64,000 nt of DNA from Brachypterus glaber (GCA_958510825.1 OY294047.1:51071365-51135364); one strand, 5' to 3'; positions 41,253 through 53,157 are shown, counted from the first letter of the stretch. The notes: generated by a model from the sequence alone, not told the origin. Translations and numbers: made by a program.

Positions 41253-41330
41253 ACTTTTATTACCCCCGAACGTAGCGGGGGTTGATGAGCGAAGCGAGCA
41301 GGGGGTACCCCCCTAGTGTTTTAAAATAAA
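41253..41330. repeat. G+C-rich hairpin patch
   Basis: CCCCCGAACGTAGCGGGGGT is a hairpin, followed by GATGAGCGAAGCGAGCAGGG. A sharp G+C spike in AT-rich DNA directly after the minisatellite. Confidence 0.6.
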
Positions 41331-42204
41331 ATTGTGCATATTTTAGGTAAAACTTACATTTTAAATTATATTTTAAATCACATACAGGTAAGATATTTGT
41401 TTTTTTTTAAGTAAAAAAGTGTTTTTAATTAATTATTCGAAGTTCTTAGCTGGGATTGTGTTTAATAGAAATCAAGGTAGGCTAAAGTGGTCAAAAGGTA
41501 AAGGTAAAAAAATCACAGTCTCACAGTTAGGGTTCCTAAATTCTGGCAGTTGACCAGTAGTCCATGTTACACGGACCGTGTACTATATAAATTTATTATT
41601 AGCCTCAATTCTACATAGGACTAGCACACTACGCGTAAAAATTTTATGAGTAGACTTCCCTAACTCAAGGGGTCCGTCTGCCAGTAGTGTCATCTCGTAA
41701 AAAAATTGTGAACTTTTTAAATATGGCGGCCGCTAAAGACGTAAATTATTTGTCAATATTATGAAATTAGGTAAAAAAAACTAACGAAAGTTCATGATAC
41801 TATGAGAAAAATTCTGGTAGCTATTTTTATTACACCTATAAAGCGACATTTTTATAATAATTTACTAAGCATTTCAACCATTTAAAACCTCTTTAGATCG
41901 ATTAGGATTAATTAAAAAAATAAAACTGTCCGAATTAACGATTATTTTGTTTTTTAGATCAAAGATATTTTCTTAATAAAAAATTTTAATTGTTCAAAGA
42001 AACCTATTTTAATTAACCATATAGTTTCACGAGAAGGCTGTGAAATCAGATACGTATTTCTTAGATAGGATCGTTTGGAAATTTAATTTGACATTTATTT
42101 GACGTTTAATAATGATTCGGTTTTATTTTAGGGCATGTCCGGGCAAAGGCTACTTGATATTTAGACATACAAAATAGTATATTCTATAACTAGTATGGAA
42201 TAGA
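41331..42204. other. non-coding stretch
   Basis: No gene or known repeat. Confidence 0.35.
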
Positions 42205-42378
42205 CAATTCCATACGTGTTGTAGACTATACTTTTTCTTCGACTGCAAATATGAAATACTGTATGGCTTTAAACTGCGAACAAGGTTAAAAACCATGTTT
42301 TTTGTGACTCGATATTGTAAATGCAACAAAACACATATTTTTAAATAAAGCAATTAATGTTATTTAATAATTTTATCA
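42205..42378. repeat. dispersed repeat E, copy 1
   Basis: Matches 60981-61160 in the same orientation, from ATTCCATACGTGTTGTAGAC through TTTTTCTTCGACTGCAAATA to TTATTTAATAATTTTATCAA. Few differences. Nature unknown. Confidence 0.75.
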
Positions 42379-43007
42379 AATCAGTACTGTCCCCCTGCAA
42401 AGTAAAACTATAATGATAAAAAGGAACCTCAACCTTTATTTCTTTAATTTTCCTCTTTGACCTAATTTGAGTTCACTTTTGACCCGGAGACGGAACAAAA
42501 AGATTAAGGGTTGCTAGATAGCAATAAAATGGCATTAATGAAAACAAGTGAAGATCCACGGCCTTCTAATGAAATTCAATAAAAGGGACCGGTATGTTTC
42601 CAAGTAATCGCGCGATTCAACCGGCCGATAGCCTTCTTCGATTTATGAACTTTGAGGTTAGGTTGGTACGCTGTATGTTTACCCACTGTATCTACTGAAT
42701 AGTTTAATTTTTAGTGTGGATACACAGAAAAAAATAATATGTTAAATTCGTCAGGGGCGCGATACTCACGCCACTATCGCTTCCAAAGAACAAAAATAAC
42801 AATAGTTATTCGTAATGAATCACGCTATGGAAAATACATCCAATAAATAACATTTCGCGTAGAACGAGTTGCAAATAGGGCTTACGCCATTTATCCGAGG
42901 AAACATCATCTTGGGCCCAAGTACAAGAAAACACCTGGAACAATACAAGTAAGTCCATTTTGCCTCACGTCACAAAGGTCCTTCGATAAAACACCCCAGC
43001 GGTTAAC
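42379..43007. other. non-coding stretch
   Basis: TACACAGAAAAAAATAATATG at 42721-42741 resembles the left end of the TA-flanked MITEs and might pair with the relic ending at 43157. Confidence 0.4.
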
Positions 43008-43157
43008 ACCCTATATTCTTGTTTCAAAACCAGCATTTCTTTGAACCAAAGTCAATGTCCTTGAACGAAGAGAGGGGTTATTCAGGGACATTGACTTTGG
43101 TTCAAATAAATGCTACCCTTGAAACGTGTCCTTGGTTCAAGGAATCCTTTTTTTTAG
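43008..43157. mobile_element. relic of the hairpin MITE family, copy 5
   Basis: Contains the family core CTATATTCTTGTTTCAAAAC, TTTGAACCAAAGTCAATGTC and TTGGTTCAAGGAATCCTTTT, but lacks the left terminus and much of the right arm. Confidence 0.6.
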
Positions 43158-43458
43158 GGTACACTTACTGTTAAATTTGTAATTACAGAGTAACATATAT
43201 ATATATTGAAATATATGACAAATATAAAAAGACTTTCACGGACAAAGGAGTTTTTTGATCAGCATTTATCAAAATGATGAAATATAAAAAATATAAACTT
43301 TTTTCTTTACATGCCTATATGTATTGCTAGCTTTTTATTGATAATTTAGGATCTTTTGGTTAGAGAGTTATCACTAAAATAATAAACTTTATGCTTTGCC
43401 CTAGGGCCCTAGCGCCCTATCTTAATACCAAGTAAATAAGGTTTACATGTTACATGCT

Positions 43459-43722
43459 TGTTTTTAACCTCGTACTATTCTATTTAATTAAGCATTCCCT
43501 ATGTCCAAGACTTGTGAAGGCTAGTAGTAGAGGGAACCATAGATTTATACTGACTTTCGAACCAGTTTTTATAGGGAGTGTCCGATTCACTTACGCCTTT
43601 GCCAAATTTCAATTATTAATTAACTGAAAAAGGCAAATTGTGAGAATCGAACTTACGCTAGTTCGCTAGTAGACTTTTTATCATATACAGACGCGGTAGA
43701 CCACTACACCAATCCTCCGGGA
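43459..43722 (-). mobile_element. tRNA-derived SINE, copy 3
   Basis: Body and head of the family. Box A is recognisable (minus strand GGTGTAGTGGTCTACCGCG, about 43691-43710), and box B AAGTTCGATTCTCAC lies near 43640-43655. The simple tail is short here. It differs from the 31.8-kb copy at many sites, so it is an older insertion. Confidence 0.85.
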
Positions 43723-44200
43723 GGATTCCTCCCACCACACCAATCCTTCCAAAAACCGAAACTAAGAACTTATTAACAATGACACCCAGTACAGAATTTT
43801 GTTTGTAAATTCTCGAAATCTATAGCTTTTGTTTTAACATGCAATGTTTAGTAAATTTATTTAATTTAGGCTCCTAACAAGATATCCAGTTACAGGCCCT
43901 TTTTTCATTAAATTTACTTCAAACCTTATCAGATTTCTCCTTTAATGAAAACAAGAATGAGGGAAAATATAAAATAATTATACTTAATTTAACTTTTATA
44001 ACACAAAAAATACTGCTCCTTAAACAAAATAATAATATTAAAAACTACAAACGTGCAGTATATTTTTTTATAATATCGATTGTTATTTTTTTGTAAATAA
44101 TACTCCCTAAAATATAGTTTCAAGAAGATTATAATTTCTTATTTAAAATTTCAAGATAAAGTAGTGTTTCTTTTTATTAAATAATTTACAAGTTTCTACG
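43723..44200. other. non-coding stretch
   Basis: The first 30 bases repeat CCTCCCACCACACCAATCCT, a partial copy of the SINE head. Otherwise no features. Confidence 0.4.
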
Positions 44201-44211
44201 ACCGCCATCAA

Positions 44212-44545
44212 GGGGGGGGGGTAATACCCAGGGCCGGCCTTTCAAGCCTCAAATTTTTCGCCCCTAGCAAAAGAAAAAACACCCTAAAATAAAGCTTTGT
44301 GCGCCTACAAAAAAAAAAATTGCCCCCCAAAAAATGCCATCAGGAAAAGAAGCTTTGTCCCTGACGGTTTCTACCAAACGTGGCGCCCCTACAAAAAAAA
44401 TGACGGCGCCCAAAAAAATACCAACAAGAAAAAAACTTTGTCCCTGACAGTTTCTACCAAACTTGGCGACCTGCAAACAAAATTGGCGCCCACGCCTATG
44501 GGGGGGGTAATTACCCCCATTACCCCCCCTTATCTACGCCCTTGA
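44212..44545. repeat. GC-rich repeat with about 112-bp tandem units
   Basis: Two imperfect copies of a unit containing CTTTGTCCCTGAC-GTTTCTACCAAAC-TGGCG and GCGCCCNNAAAAAAA. It is bordered by GGGGGGGGTAATACCC at the left and GGGGGGGTAATTACCCCCAT at the right, which look like related termini. No coding function. Confidence 0.55.
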
Positions 44546-47500
44546 CCGCCATTTTGTTTTTTTGGTTTTGTTGATTTTCGTTTGTCATTATAATAATAAC
44601 AATAATAAATGGTCTTAATTAGAAAATGGGCGAAGTTTAGCTTTGCTCTTCTTCCAATTGTGTGTACTGTATTCTATCCCCACCGAATTTTAAGTTTCTA
44701 CAACCTCCCGTTCAAAAAATGTATCTTTTACATGTTGGGCAAAGATTTAGAAGGTAAACGTTTTCATTTTGTTGATTTTCAGTTGCTATGAAGTCCTTAC
44801 AAACCAAATTTCAAGTGTTTACGACTTTTCGTTCAAAAAATGTAATTTTTACAGGTCGGCCATCTTATTTTTTTTGGTTTAGTCGGTTCTCAGTTGCCAT
44901 TATGTCTCTATATATAATTTTTAAATTACTAGGATAATCCAGTCAACATTTAGGAGAATAAGCATTTTTACTTTTATTTCCTTGAAAAATGCCCCGAGTG
45001 CAAGAAAGTGAAGTCCCAACGAACACACCTATTGTTGATGCTGGTCAGTCATATTGGCTCCGCGACAAACACCTTTAAAAGACTGCTGTTTGAAAGTATT
45101 TAAAACGAATACTTTATTTAATAATTATTCAAAAATGAATTTTGCGACCAGTTTTTCTTACATTATTGATTTTACCAATTGAATAGCCTTTTTTCGCCTC
45201 GTCAATTTACCAATAAATACACGGTTGAAATAAACTTTTTCAAAGTAGCAAATATCCAAGTAATTTAACGGGATTTTAATAAAGCAAAACCTCAAAGAAA
45301 AAAAAAAAAGGGTTAGGGATGCGAAAATCGAAACTAAGAAAGAAAATTCCTTTTCTCCTGGAAAATCAATCACTTTCATCTTACGAGGGCCACTATGATC
45401 GTCATTTCAGGAACATTCCTTAAGGATAGCAGCGCACCGTGGGCTAAGGTAAATAAAAAAAATATCTTTATGTTACCTATTTGATTCTTAATCATTAAAA
45501 TATACGTTTTGTGCGTTATAAAAAGTTGGGAAGTATTTCATTTTTGTTTACATTTTAAAAAGTTTGGACAATTTACCTTTTTTCTAACCAAGGGCAAAAA
45601 GAGCTCTTTTCTAACCTGTTTTGGCTTTAGATTTTACCCCATAGATGGCGCGCTATGATTGTCATTGAGAGCAACATAACAAACATGTGTTTAAATGTAA
45701 TTATTTTTGTAATATTTTATGTTTTATATGATAGTGAATAAAAAACTGTTCTAACCTCATAAGAAAATGACATTTTCAACTCGGGAGATGCTGTTTGGCT
45801 TTTTCACAAGTTAGCGTTATGAGTATCACTAGCTTGTGATTGGCTAAAATAAGTTGTCAAAAAGTGATGTCGCGTTACAAAGTTTTCTGCACCCGGCTTT
45901 AGGTTGTGAGTAATTGCCTATAGGCAAATATAGCCTTTTACTCAATTCGAAAATCATCTAAATTCATTCAGTAGTCTACAAAGTAATTTGATTTAAAATA
46001 ATTTTTTTGAATAGTTATTTTTTTGAGTGGACCAATTCATTTCTCAGCTGATGCATGTTTATACATATAACTACTTATTAAATTTGTGAAAAAAAGGATG
46101 GGTTATTTTGTACACTGTGCGGTGAGAGTTTTTCAGTGGCTTTAGGGCAGTTTTTCTTAATATTTTCAATTGGGGAATACTTTGTTGGTTAGTCTGCATC
46201 TGAACTCACCACAAATTTAGGCAGGGTTAAGTTGGGGTTTATAAAAATATGGTTTTCATTAAGATTTAGAAAGTAATTAACAGCGAAAATTTAATATCTT
46301 AAGATAAGGGTATTTTTTTTATTTTCAACTACTTTCGAGGTAAACAAAATATTCTATTCCTTTACAAGAATAAAAATATAGCTTAATAAAGTTCGTAGAA
46401 ATCAGCCCACGGTATATTCCTTATTAGTTTATAGCTCAAAAAGAATGAAGCCTAACTAAATTATGATCCTTTTTCACCATAAAACTATGATACTTACAAT
46501 TGTAAACCCCTGAAGTCAAAGGCATAAAAAACTATCAACCTCTTATGAAAGTTTCACTCTTCAACTATTCTAAATATTCCTTGTTCGTGTCAAATGCGTT
46601 AGAAATAAACAGTTTACTCTATTTTCAACACTTTATAGATAAAAACGACTGTTTCCGGGCGTCAAGCTGTATAATTTTCTCACTGAGCCTGCATTGATTT
46701 CAAACGGATTGCGAAAAAGTAATAAAGAAATGCAGAAATGTATAATGCCCGTCTTTCATCAGATTGCAAGCGTTTGTAGAAATGAGTTTCCGTTTTTATT
46801 CAATATCGATAAGAACACTGCAATTATTGACAACAATTTGTTGACAAAATCTTAAAAACATGCAAAAACCTTTATTATAAAATAAAAAAAAAGTTTTGTT
46901 TGGTGTAACATGATTAAATATATATTATTACTAGCATCAATGATGATTCACATCAAGTTCATCATTCAGACTTATCTACATCTCAAGACTCGAGATGTAG
47001 CTCTGCATACAACTCTACTCCTAGCGAATTCTTAACTTGTCCTTAAATTTTCTATACCCTATATCATGTATTATTATTAACTTACTTGTGATTAGTGTTC
47101 CATTTTAGTCCTGCATGCCTTTTTTCTTTCAGTTCTTTCTCCAAAATATCTTCAAGTAAGCTCTCATATTTTACTATGTGACCCATCATACCATCGCTTT
47201 TCCTAACCAGCCCTTTTTATAAGGTACGTCTGCTTTTCACTAATATTCTCTCCAATGTCATTGTTATTATCTAAGTTTCACAAAAAAAGGTATTTCTTGT
47301 AATAGATACAAATAATTATTATCCCTATCTACACTAACAATTTGTTAGTTTCTTTGATATGAAGTTAATAATATTAACCTGGGCAAAAATGAGGAACTGT
47401 AGACCAACAGTCGGTTCTCCTCTCCACAAATTTATGATTGTGCATAAATTTTTGTTTACCGAATGCAAATTCAAACTCTTCATCGAATATATTCTGTTTA

Positions 47501-48072
47501 TCTTTATGCAAATCTGTATCAATTTAGAATATTTGTCTACAGGCGTGGAATTTAATCATTTGTCCATAGACCATTAACTAAACTAAAATTAATGTTCACG
47601 CTTCTATGCGGGTATCGCTTTTCCCGGGATTACGATTTTTCCATTTTCCGACGATTCATTACGATTAATTACGATTCGAAAATCTTTTAGCACGGCCAGA
47701 ATGATTAATTTTTACATATTCTTTTTTAAATAATACAGTTATAGTCCGTCCAATTATGCAAGATAGTAGTTTAAAATTTCCGCGATTTTTAAGCTACATC
47801 ATTGGTTAAAAACTCGTACCTTTAAACATATAAAATATTGTGACTTTTTTGTCTATGACAATGATTGACGGTCGTTAAAGCTAATAAAAGAAGAGAAAGT
47901 TACATAATAACATGGTTATACTTAATGTTATTTTGTATGGTATTGAAAAAGGTACTTTTTTGGTTTATTCTTTATACACTCACACTAAATTAGCATATCC
48001 TACATATTGTAGAAACGTAAATTATATTGAACACAAGGAAAACGTCAAATTTTTAGGTTACAATTACAATTT
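44546..48072. other. long non-coding stretch
   Basis: 3.5 kb without a recognisable gene, RNA or repeat family. 44540-44760 contains several copies of TTTTGTTGATTTTC and CGTTCAAAAAATGTA phrases, a diverged tandem repeat of about 130 bases. 46976-47000 is a small hairpin (CTACATCTC/GAGATGTAG). All open frames are short and without domains. Confidence 0.4.
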
Positions 48073-48193
48073 AAGGCCTATCCAGAGTCTCGCATCACAA
48101 CTATTACAAGATACATGACGACACATCAAGCCAATCCTGGCATAGCATTCTTATGCACTATGCTTGTCATGCGAGTCTTTGGATAGGCCCTTT
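48072..48193. mobile_element. hairpin MITE F, copy 1
   Basis: Inverted ends AAGGCCTATCCAGAGTCTCG and CGAGTCTTTGGATAGGCCCTT. The interior ACATCAAGCCAATCCTGGCA is shared, inverted, with the hairpin at 53034-53157. No coding content. Confidence 0.6.
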
Positions 48194-48545
48194 CCAGGAA
48201 AACAGCACCGAAATCTGTTAAATTTTTGATACCCTACTATTTATGCATAATTATGCTATTTATGCGCTCTATGGTGTAAAACCAGCCGCGTCCCTTACTA
48301 TCTTGCATAACTGGACGGAGTATAGTTATAAATACAAATAAACTGAAAATGGTCAAAATGTGCCAGTTAGGTTTAAAAATAAATACATTTTTTGCCCTTA
48401 TGTAATTTTTGTCAAGGAAAACCAGTACTTAATAACATGGTGTTATTAACTTTATTATTTACTATTAACGTACAAAAATTGAGTAAAATAGTTTGGACTT
48501 TTTAAGAAAATTAATTTTTTTTAATTTTGTTTATCAGTACCCAAA
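48194..48545. other. non-coding stretch
   Basis: No features recognised. Confidence 0.35.
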
Positions 48546-48550
48546 CTTCC

Positions 48551-48782
48551 CTTATTTGAGACACTATGGACTGTTTCATCCAGCAAGATTGTAAATTAAA
48601 AATCGCACAGTGAATATTTTCAAAACAGATTCGAATATTGGATGTGCGAATATACTGCGTAGTTTATTTCATAAAAGATAACTATATTCTATACACAAAC
48701 ATATACTATTCAAACCTGTTGTAAAAATATTTACTGTGCGATTTTTAATTCACTATCTTGCTTGATGAAACAGACCATAGAG
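48551..48782. mobile_element. TIR element of about 230 bp
   Basis: Left arm CTATGGACTGTTTCATCCAG with AATTAAAAATCGCACAGTGA, and the right arm its inverse, ending GATGAAACAGACCATAG. The arms are about 65 bases with few mismatches. The target duplication is not clear. Confidence 0.65.
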
Positions 48783-49461
48783 AAAAACTAAAAAAAATCC
48801 CCAGAGCAAAATCCTAAAACCCTCAGATTTAACGTTTTGTTGAGATCGTACAGACGAGATCATGAGTAAGTTGACTCAAAAATTTTAATCCAGATGATTA
48901 TTTTGGAAATTTAAAAGTAAATCTATAAATGTAAACTTGCGATAATATAAGTATTATCAGCTATAGCAGTTTTATGAACATCAAACAGTTGAAAGGAATA
49001 GTTTACCTTTGTGTTTTTATTACTAATTTAACTTTCAAAGCACATTTGAATCCATTTTTATAATTTTTTAATTTTTTCTGTAAAATATAAAAAGCACTTG
49101 CCAGAAAGTATTTCGTAAGTAGTTCAAATGCACATTTATGAAGAAAAATATTCCAGAAGGAAAATAAATGAAAGAGATTTAAAGTTCGTTTGGAAAATGA
49201 GTGAAACTAAATTAATGAAACAACAGATTTGTTGAAGCAAATGCCTCGAAAAAAAAATTAAATGTTAGGTACTTATCAGGGTTTTTAACAAAGATTTAGT
49301 TTTAGAACTTTTTGTGTACATGCTTTGAGTCATAAAAAGCCATTTTCATTAAAATACTATTAAGAATTATTTCCCAATTTTTAGTTACTTAAGTTGGTAT
49401 TTATAAATGTCTTTACGGTGTGAACTTTGATAAGGCGTTAAATTAATTCTGTCAACCTTAA
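48783..49461. other. non-coding stretch, possible 5' part of the second Penelope relic
   Basis: No reading frame remains. It may hold decayed element sequence. Confidence 0.35.
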
Positions 49462-50052
49462 TTGGATAACCACAAGATGGCTGCATTTCATAGTATGATT
49501 CATCGTTTACTATCGTTACCTCTTTCCTCTATAGATTTTAAAACAGAGCTAAATACAATAAAATACATTGCTTACATGAATGGCTACAACCCAGAACTGA
49601 TAAACAAACTATTAAGAAGAAAACAAATTAAATTGGCTAACAACAATCTCACTCCTTTGTTAAATATCACAAATGAAATTAAATATATATCAATTCCTTA
49701 CATAGGTCCAATTAGTCAAAGTATTGCAAATTTATTTAGGGGTTCATTTAAAGTCTCATTTAAACCACTTTCTAATATTAAAACCCACTTGATTAAAAAC
49801 AAAGACCCTATTGAAAAGTTGTCAAAATCGGGAGTTTATAAGATCAACTGTAACTCTTGTGAGTGTTTTTATATTGGAAAAACGGGAAGATCTTTTGGTG
49901 TTAGATTCTACATATACAAGATGGTGGAGTTAAATTGGATCTTTATGAAGAATTAGAGATTAGTAGTTTTGCTCATAAGTATCCTGAAAATATTTTAAAT
50001 AAACAGCTTACGTTCCCCCGTTCTAACACTACACTTTTTAGCTTATTCTTGT
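49462..50052 (+). pseudogene. Penelope-like GIY-YIG endonuclease region, broken
   Basis: The frame 49462-49956 encodes the RT end and linker (HSMIHRLLSLPLSS, then ISIPYIGPISQSIANLFR). It reaches the nuclease start SGVYKINCNSCECFYIGKTG with SFGVR, the GIY-YIG signature in its Penelope-like form. After SFGVRF the nuclease is cut short. The true C-terminus continues in another frame as KLDLYEELEISSFAHKYPEN to a stop near 50052. So an internal deletion or frameshift has removed most of the catalytic domain. There is no ATG at the frame start (TTG). Confidence 0.85.
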
Positions 50053-50230
50053 AATACTTGCGGTTGTTTTATATATGTGCATACATTTATGTATCTATTT
50101 GTGTATAAATATTGCAATAAGCAGATTAGAATTTTAAGAAATAACATTTCTTAATATTTTAATTTCAATTTTTCAGGATTATGTTGAATAGTGTTTAAAA
50201 ATATTTTACCCATCCCTTAAAATGCTTATA

Positions 50231-50315
50231 CCTATTCTTCTTCCTCTTCCTTTTCTTTTTCTTTCCTTCTTCTGCTTTTCTTTACCTTTTCTTCTTCTAC
50301 TTCTTTTTCTTACAC
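50231..50315. repeat. polypyrimidine tract
   Basis: An almost pure C/T run (TTCTTCTTCCTCTTCCTTTT and on) inside the 3' part of the Penelope-like relic. Confidence 0.8.
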
Positions 50316-50615
50316 ACCTTAGCTTAGAACATCCCTAATATTGATTATAGATTTTTAAAAAAACTCTTGATTTTTGACATTTATTATTTATATACTGTAT
50401 GTTCACACACGTGTTTTGTGATTTTATTGTTAATATTATGTTTATATTGTCTTGTAAATTGAAGTGGACGTTACGTTACTGTGTTTTACATTTATAAATG
50501 TTGGTTGTTTTTGACCTTTTTTGACCTTTTATGGATATAGTATTTTTGTATATTTTAGGCTAGGTAAGATAAACTTTGTTTTTCTTAAAATAATCTCTAA
50601 CTTGTGTAATTTCTT

Positions 50616-50648
50616 GTAGTCTGACGATGATAATCGAAACCGGTAACT
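50616..50648 (+). ncRNA. hammerhead-type core next to the second Penelope relic
   Basis: CTGACGA (50621-50627), one unpaired T, short stem II GA/TC around 50629-50635, then GAAAC (50636-50640). Stem I could be TAGT/ACTA across the core. Stem III AC/GT has a CG loop, with cleavage expected after A50645. The core bases are intact but stem II is only 2-3 bp, so activity is doubtful. Its place about 0.6 kb 3' of the nuclease frame matches the arm position of the first Penelope copy. Confidence 0.5.
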
Positions 50649-50840
50649 AACCTAAATTATTAATAAAGTGAATGATGACTAAAAGTTTGATTTTTTAAAA
50701 TAATATCTCTTCACTATAAGTATACGTACGTTAAATTATGGATCTCAATATTTTTGATTTTCGCAATTGGGTAAATTGGATAATTTTGACGACAGGTCAT
50801 AATATAAATAGGTACAACTTTAAAAAGTTGTATTTTAAAT

Positions 50841-51244
50841 CGTACGATATTCCTGTTAAAAGAATCAACAAACTAAATGATTGATGATTCGCTGGAAAAC
50901 CGTAAACCCATTCAATAATGCACAGTTGTGTTTGAAATAACTCATCGCACTGCCAGTTAATAATTTGTAAATCTGATCGATTTCAGGTTTTTATTACATC
51001 GCAGGGTCATTCCGGCAACAAAGTTTTTAATGTAGCGGCTTGCGGTTCTTTTTTCTTTGTCCCAAGTGATTGATGTGGCCAATAAAGGTTTTTGAAACGC
51101 GTGATTCAGCAGACTGAAGTGAATAAGTAAGTGTTTAATTGGCCAAAACGGCTAAACTTAACTTACGGCGAATTGCCGAAAGTTTATTGTAAAGGTAATA
51201 AATTTATTTCTGTTTTAATGCCTTTTTAAACGCACCCGATCGTA
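50841..51244 (+). repeat. dispersed repeat G, copy 1 (inverted relative to 61742-62138)
   Basis: About 400 bases from CGTACGATATTCCTGTTAAA to AAACGCACCCGATCGTA, matching 61742-62138 in inverse orientation. Shared blocks include CAAGTGATTGATGTGGCCAA and GGCGAATTGCCGAAAGTTTA. Good conservation, no coding frame. Nature unknown. Confidence 0.8.
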
Positions 51245-52700
51245 ACTAAGAAAATTACATACTTCCTAATTAACAGCTATAATTTATCGATGGTCTGAAA
51301 TATTTTTTCATTATTTACATAGAAGGTTTTCTTGGGACTTTAACTTCTTTTTTTTTTAATAAACGATTTAAGTTTAAAAGTTATTATTCGTAAAATGCCA
51401 TAAAAAGATTATGGCATAAGTTAAAGTGTAAACTGTTGCAATTTTCGAGTCCAAGATTATCAAGCAAATTTTCCTCATTTGAACCTGTTTAATGATGATT
51501 TCTCCATTTAGAATAGACAGGGACAAAAGTTCTACCCAAAAAGGATAGAAGTAATATCACCAACATAAAGAAAAAAATCTCCTAGGTTTTATGTTGGCTG
51601 CACTGTCAGTAACGCCATTTTCTTTAGCCACTGTCATTGTGTGAGCTGCGTTTGATATTATTTTGATTTCAGTTTTTTGTGTGTTTTACTAAATATTGCT
51701 TTTTTTATTGACTATTATAGTACTTTTACGAGTTTTGATATTTAAATATTGTTTACCAAAGGTAAGTTCTTTCTTTATACCTTATATTTAAAGCCTAGGC
51801 GAAATTCGTTTGGACTTTTGCAACCCTTGTTAAACCATCTTGGCATTTTGGTAGCTATAACAGAAATAACGCTCCTCATAAAATTAATTTCTTGAAATGT
51901 AAAAACTGGTAACGATATTAAAATATATAATAATATATAGTTAATAATAAATTTGATAAACATTAAATAAATTCATATTTACCTTTTCATATTTGAGGTT
52001 ATATTTTGTAAATAAATAAACAGATTAAGCAACCAACCTAAGAACAATTAATAGGATTTATATTTCATTCTTTATTTTACTATTAAATCATCAGTTTTAT
52101 TTCTTAGCAAAAAAATATTAATTTCTTTAGCTTTATTTACAAAAATAAACGGTAATTGTTGATAAAAATTGAAAAAAATGTAATATTTTTTTAATTTATT
52201 TAAGTTGGTAGTGGCGTGCCGTGCACAAATGAGATAGAGAAAGGGTAGACGTCTTCTGTTTCATAATTATAGTTGTACAGAGCTCTATTTTAGATAGATA
52301 TAGGATTATAAGGAGGTCAAGATTTTCAATTTAGGTTTTTCTCGTAAATTTTATTTATGAATTCTGCTGTGATAAGCTCGGTTATTTGTAATTGCTTGTA
52401 TCCAAAACGTAATAATCATAGTTGTCAGCAAAAGAGGGTGCTTTGGTCATGTTCACATGTCAGTAAAATTAAGAAATAAGACTCTGATACAGTAAAACCC
52501 ATCCCTTGGATTAGGCCTGTCCAATTTCATATTTTCGGCTCGATATATTGGCGAAAAATTACGTACAGCCAAAACAAACTACGAGGGTCATTCCAAAATT
52601 TTATAAAATCTAGAAAAACAATAAATCAATTATTAAAATACAAAATTATAAAAACAATCTACTGACTTTACTTCTGAAGTTATTTTAAATCTCAAAATAT
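51245..52700. other. non-coding stretch
   Basis: No gene. AT-rich with occasional short frames. Confidence 0.35.
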
Positions 52701-52815
52701 TTTCTCAGCGTACTGAGGAGAGCCAGCAGCCCGAAACTGTGCATGCAGTTTACTAATATTACTATGTACGATGAAAAAAAAATAATAATAATGGAATAAT
52801 GGAATATTTGAAAGT
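52701..52815 (+). ncRNA. degenerate hammerhead-repeat copy
   Basis: Related to the 39-kb unit (TTTTCTCAGCGT, AGCCCGAAACTGT, ACGATGA, ATGGAATAAT). The core CTGAGGA (52713-52719) and GAAA (52733-52736) are intact. Stem II GAGC/GCCC has one A-C mismatch. Stem III ACTG/CAGT is longer than in the 39-kb copy. Stem I is reduced to GTA/TAC, and the expected cleavage base is T52750. Probably a single, 5'-truncated, decaying copy. Confidence 0.6.
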
Positions 52816-52833
52816 TATAGTACTTAAATATGG

Positions 52834-52982
52834 ATACCGCTTATCTAAAAGGAACCAAGCGACATTTTTAACGAAATTTTCATGGGAATATGTTGTACTA
52901 AGCCTAAAGAGAGGTTAGGTTAGGCATGGGCTAACAAAATTTCGTTAAAAATGTCGCTTGGTTCCTTTTAGATAAGCGGTAT
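52834..52982. repeat. perfect 47-bp inverted repeat (hairpin)
   Basis: Arms 52834-52880 (ATACCGCTTATCTAAAAGGA at its start) and 52936-52982 are exact reverse complements around a 55-base loop that includes GGTTAGGTTAGG. A transcript would be a long perfectly paired stem. It may be a young MITE or a hairpin-siRNA source. Confidence 0.9.
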
Positions 52983-53033
52983 ACATATATTCTAATCATT
53001 TTGGCTTTCTCTTTAGAGTTAATAAGCTTAAGA

Positions 53034-53157
53034 AACAAGCTCGTATAAGAACATAAAACGTAACAATGCAATGCCGTGATTGGCTTGATGTGCCGCCATG
53101 CATCTTGTAAGCCAATCACGGCATCGCATTCTTATGTTTTATGTTCTTATGCAAGCT
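53034..53157. mobile_element. hairpin MITE F, copy 2
   Basis: Arms of about 50 bases: AAGCTCGTATAAGAACATAA with ATGCCGTGATTGGCTT, and the inverse AAGCCAATCACGGCAT to ATGCAAGCTT. The loop is about 22 bases. It shares its inner sequence with 48072-48193. Confidence 0.7.

Noticed and set aside
44297..44545. A small gene in the GC-rich repeat
   Set aside because: The frame follows a tandem repeat with A-runs and has matching frames on the other strand.
46976..47000. A terminator or regulatory hairpin
   Set aside because: A 9-bp stem is expected by chance at this scale and no gene is next to it.
52910..52926. Telomeric TTAGG repeats
   Set aside because: Only about two and a half units, inside a hairpin loop; not a telomere.
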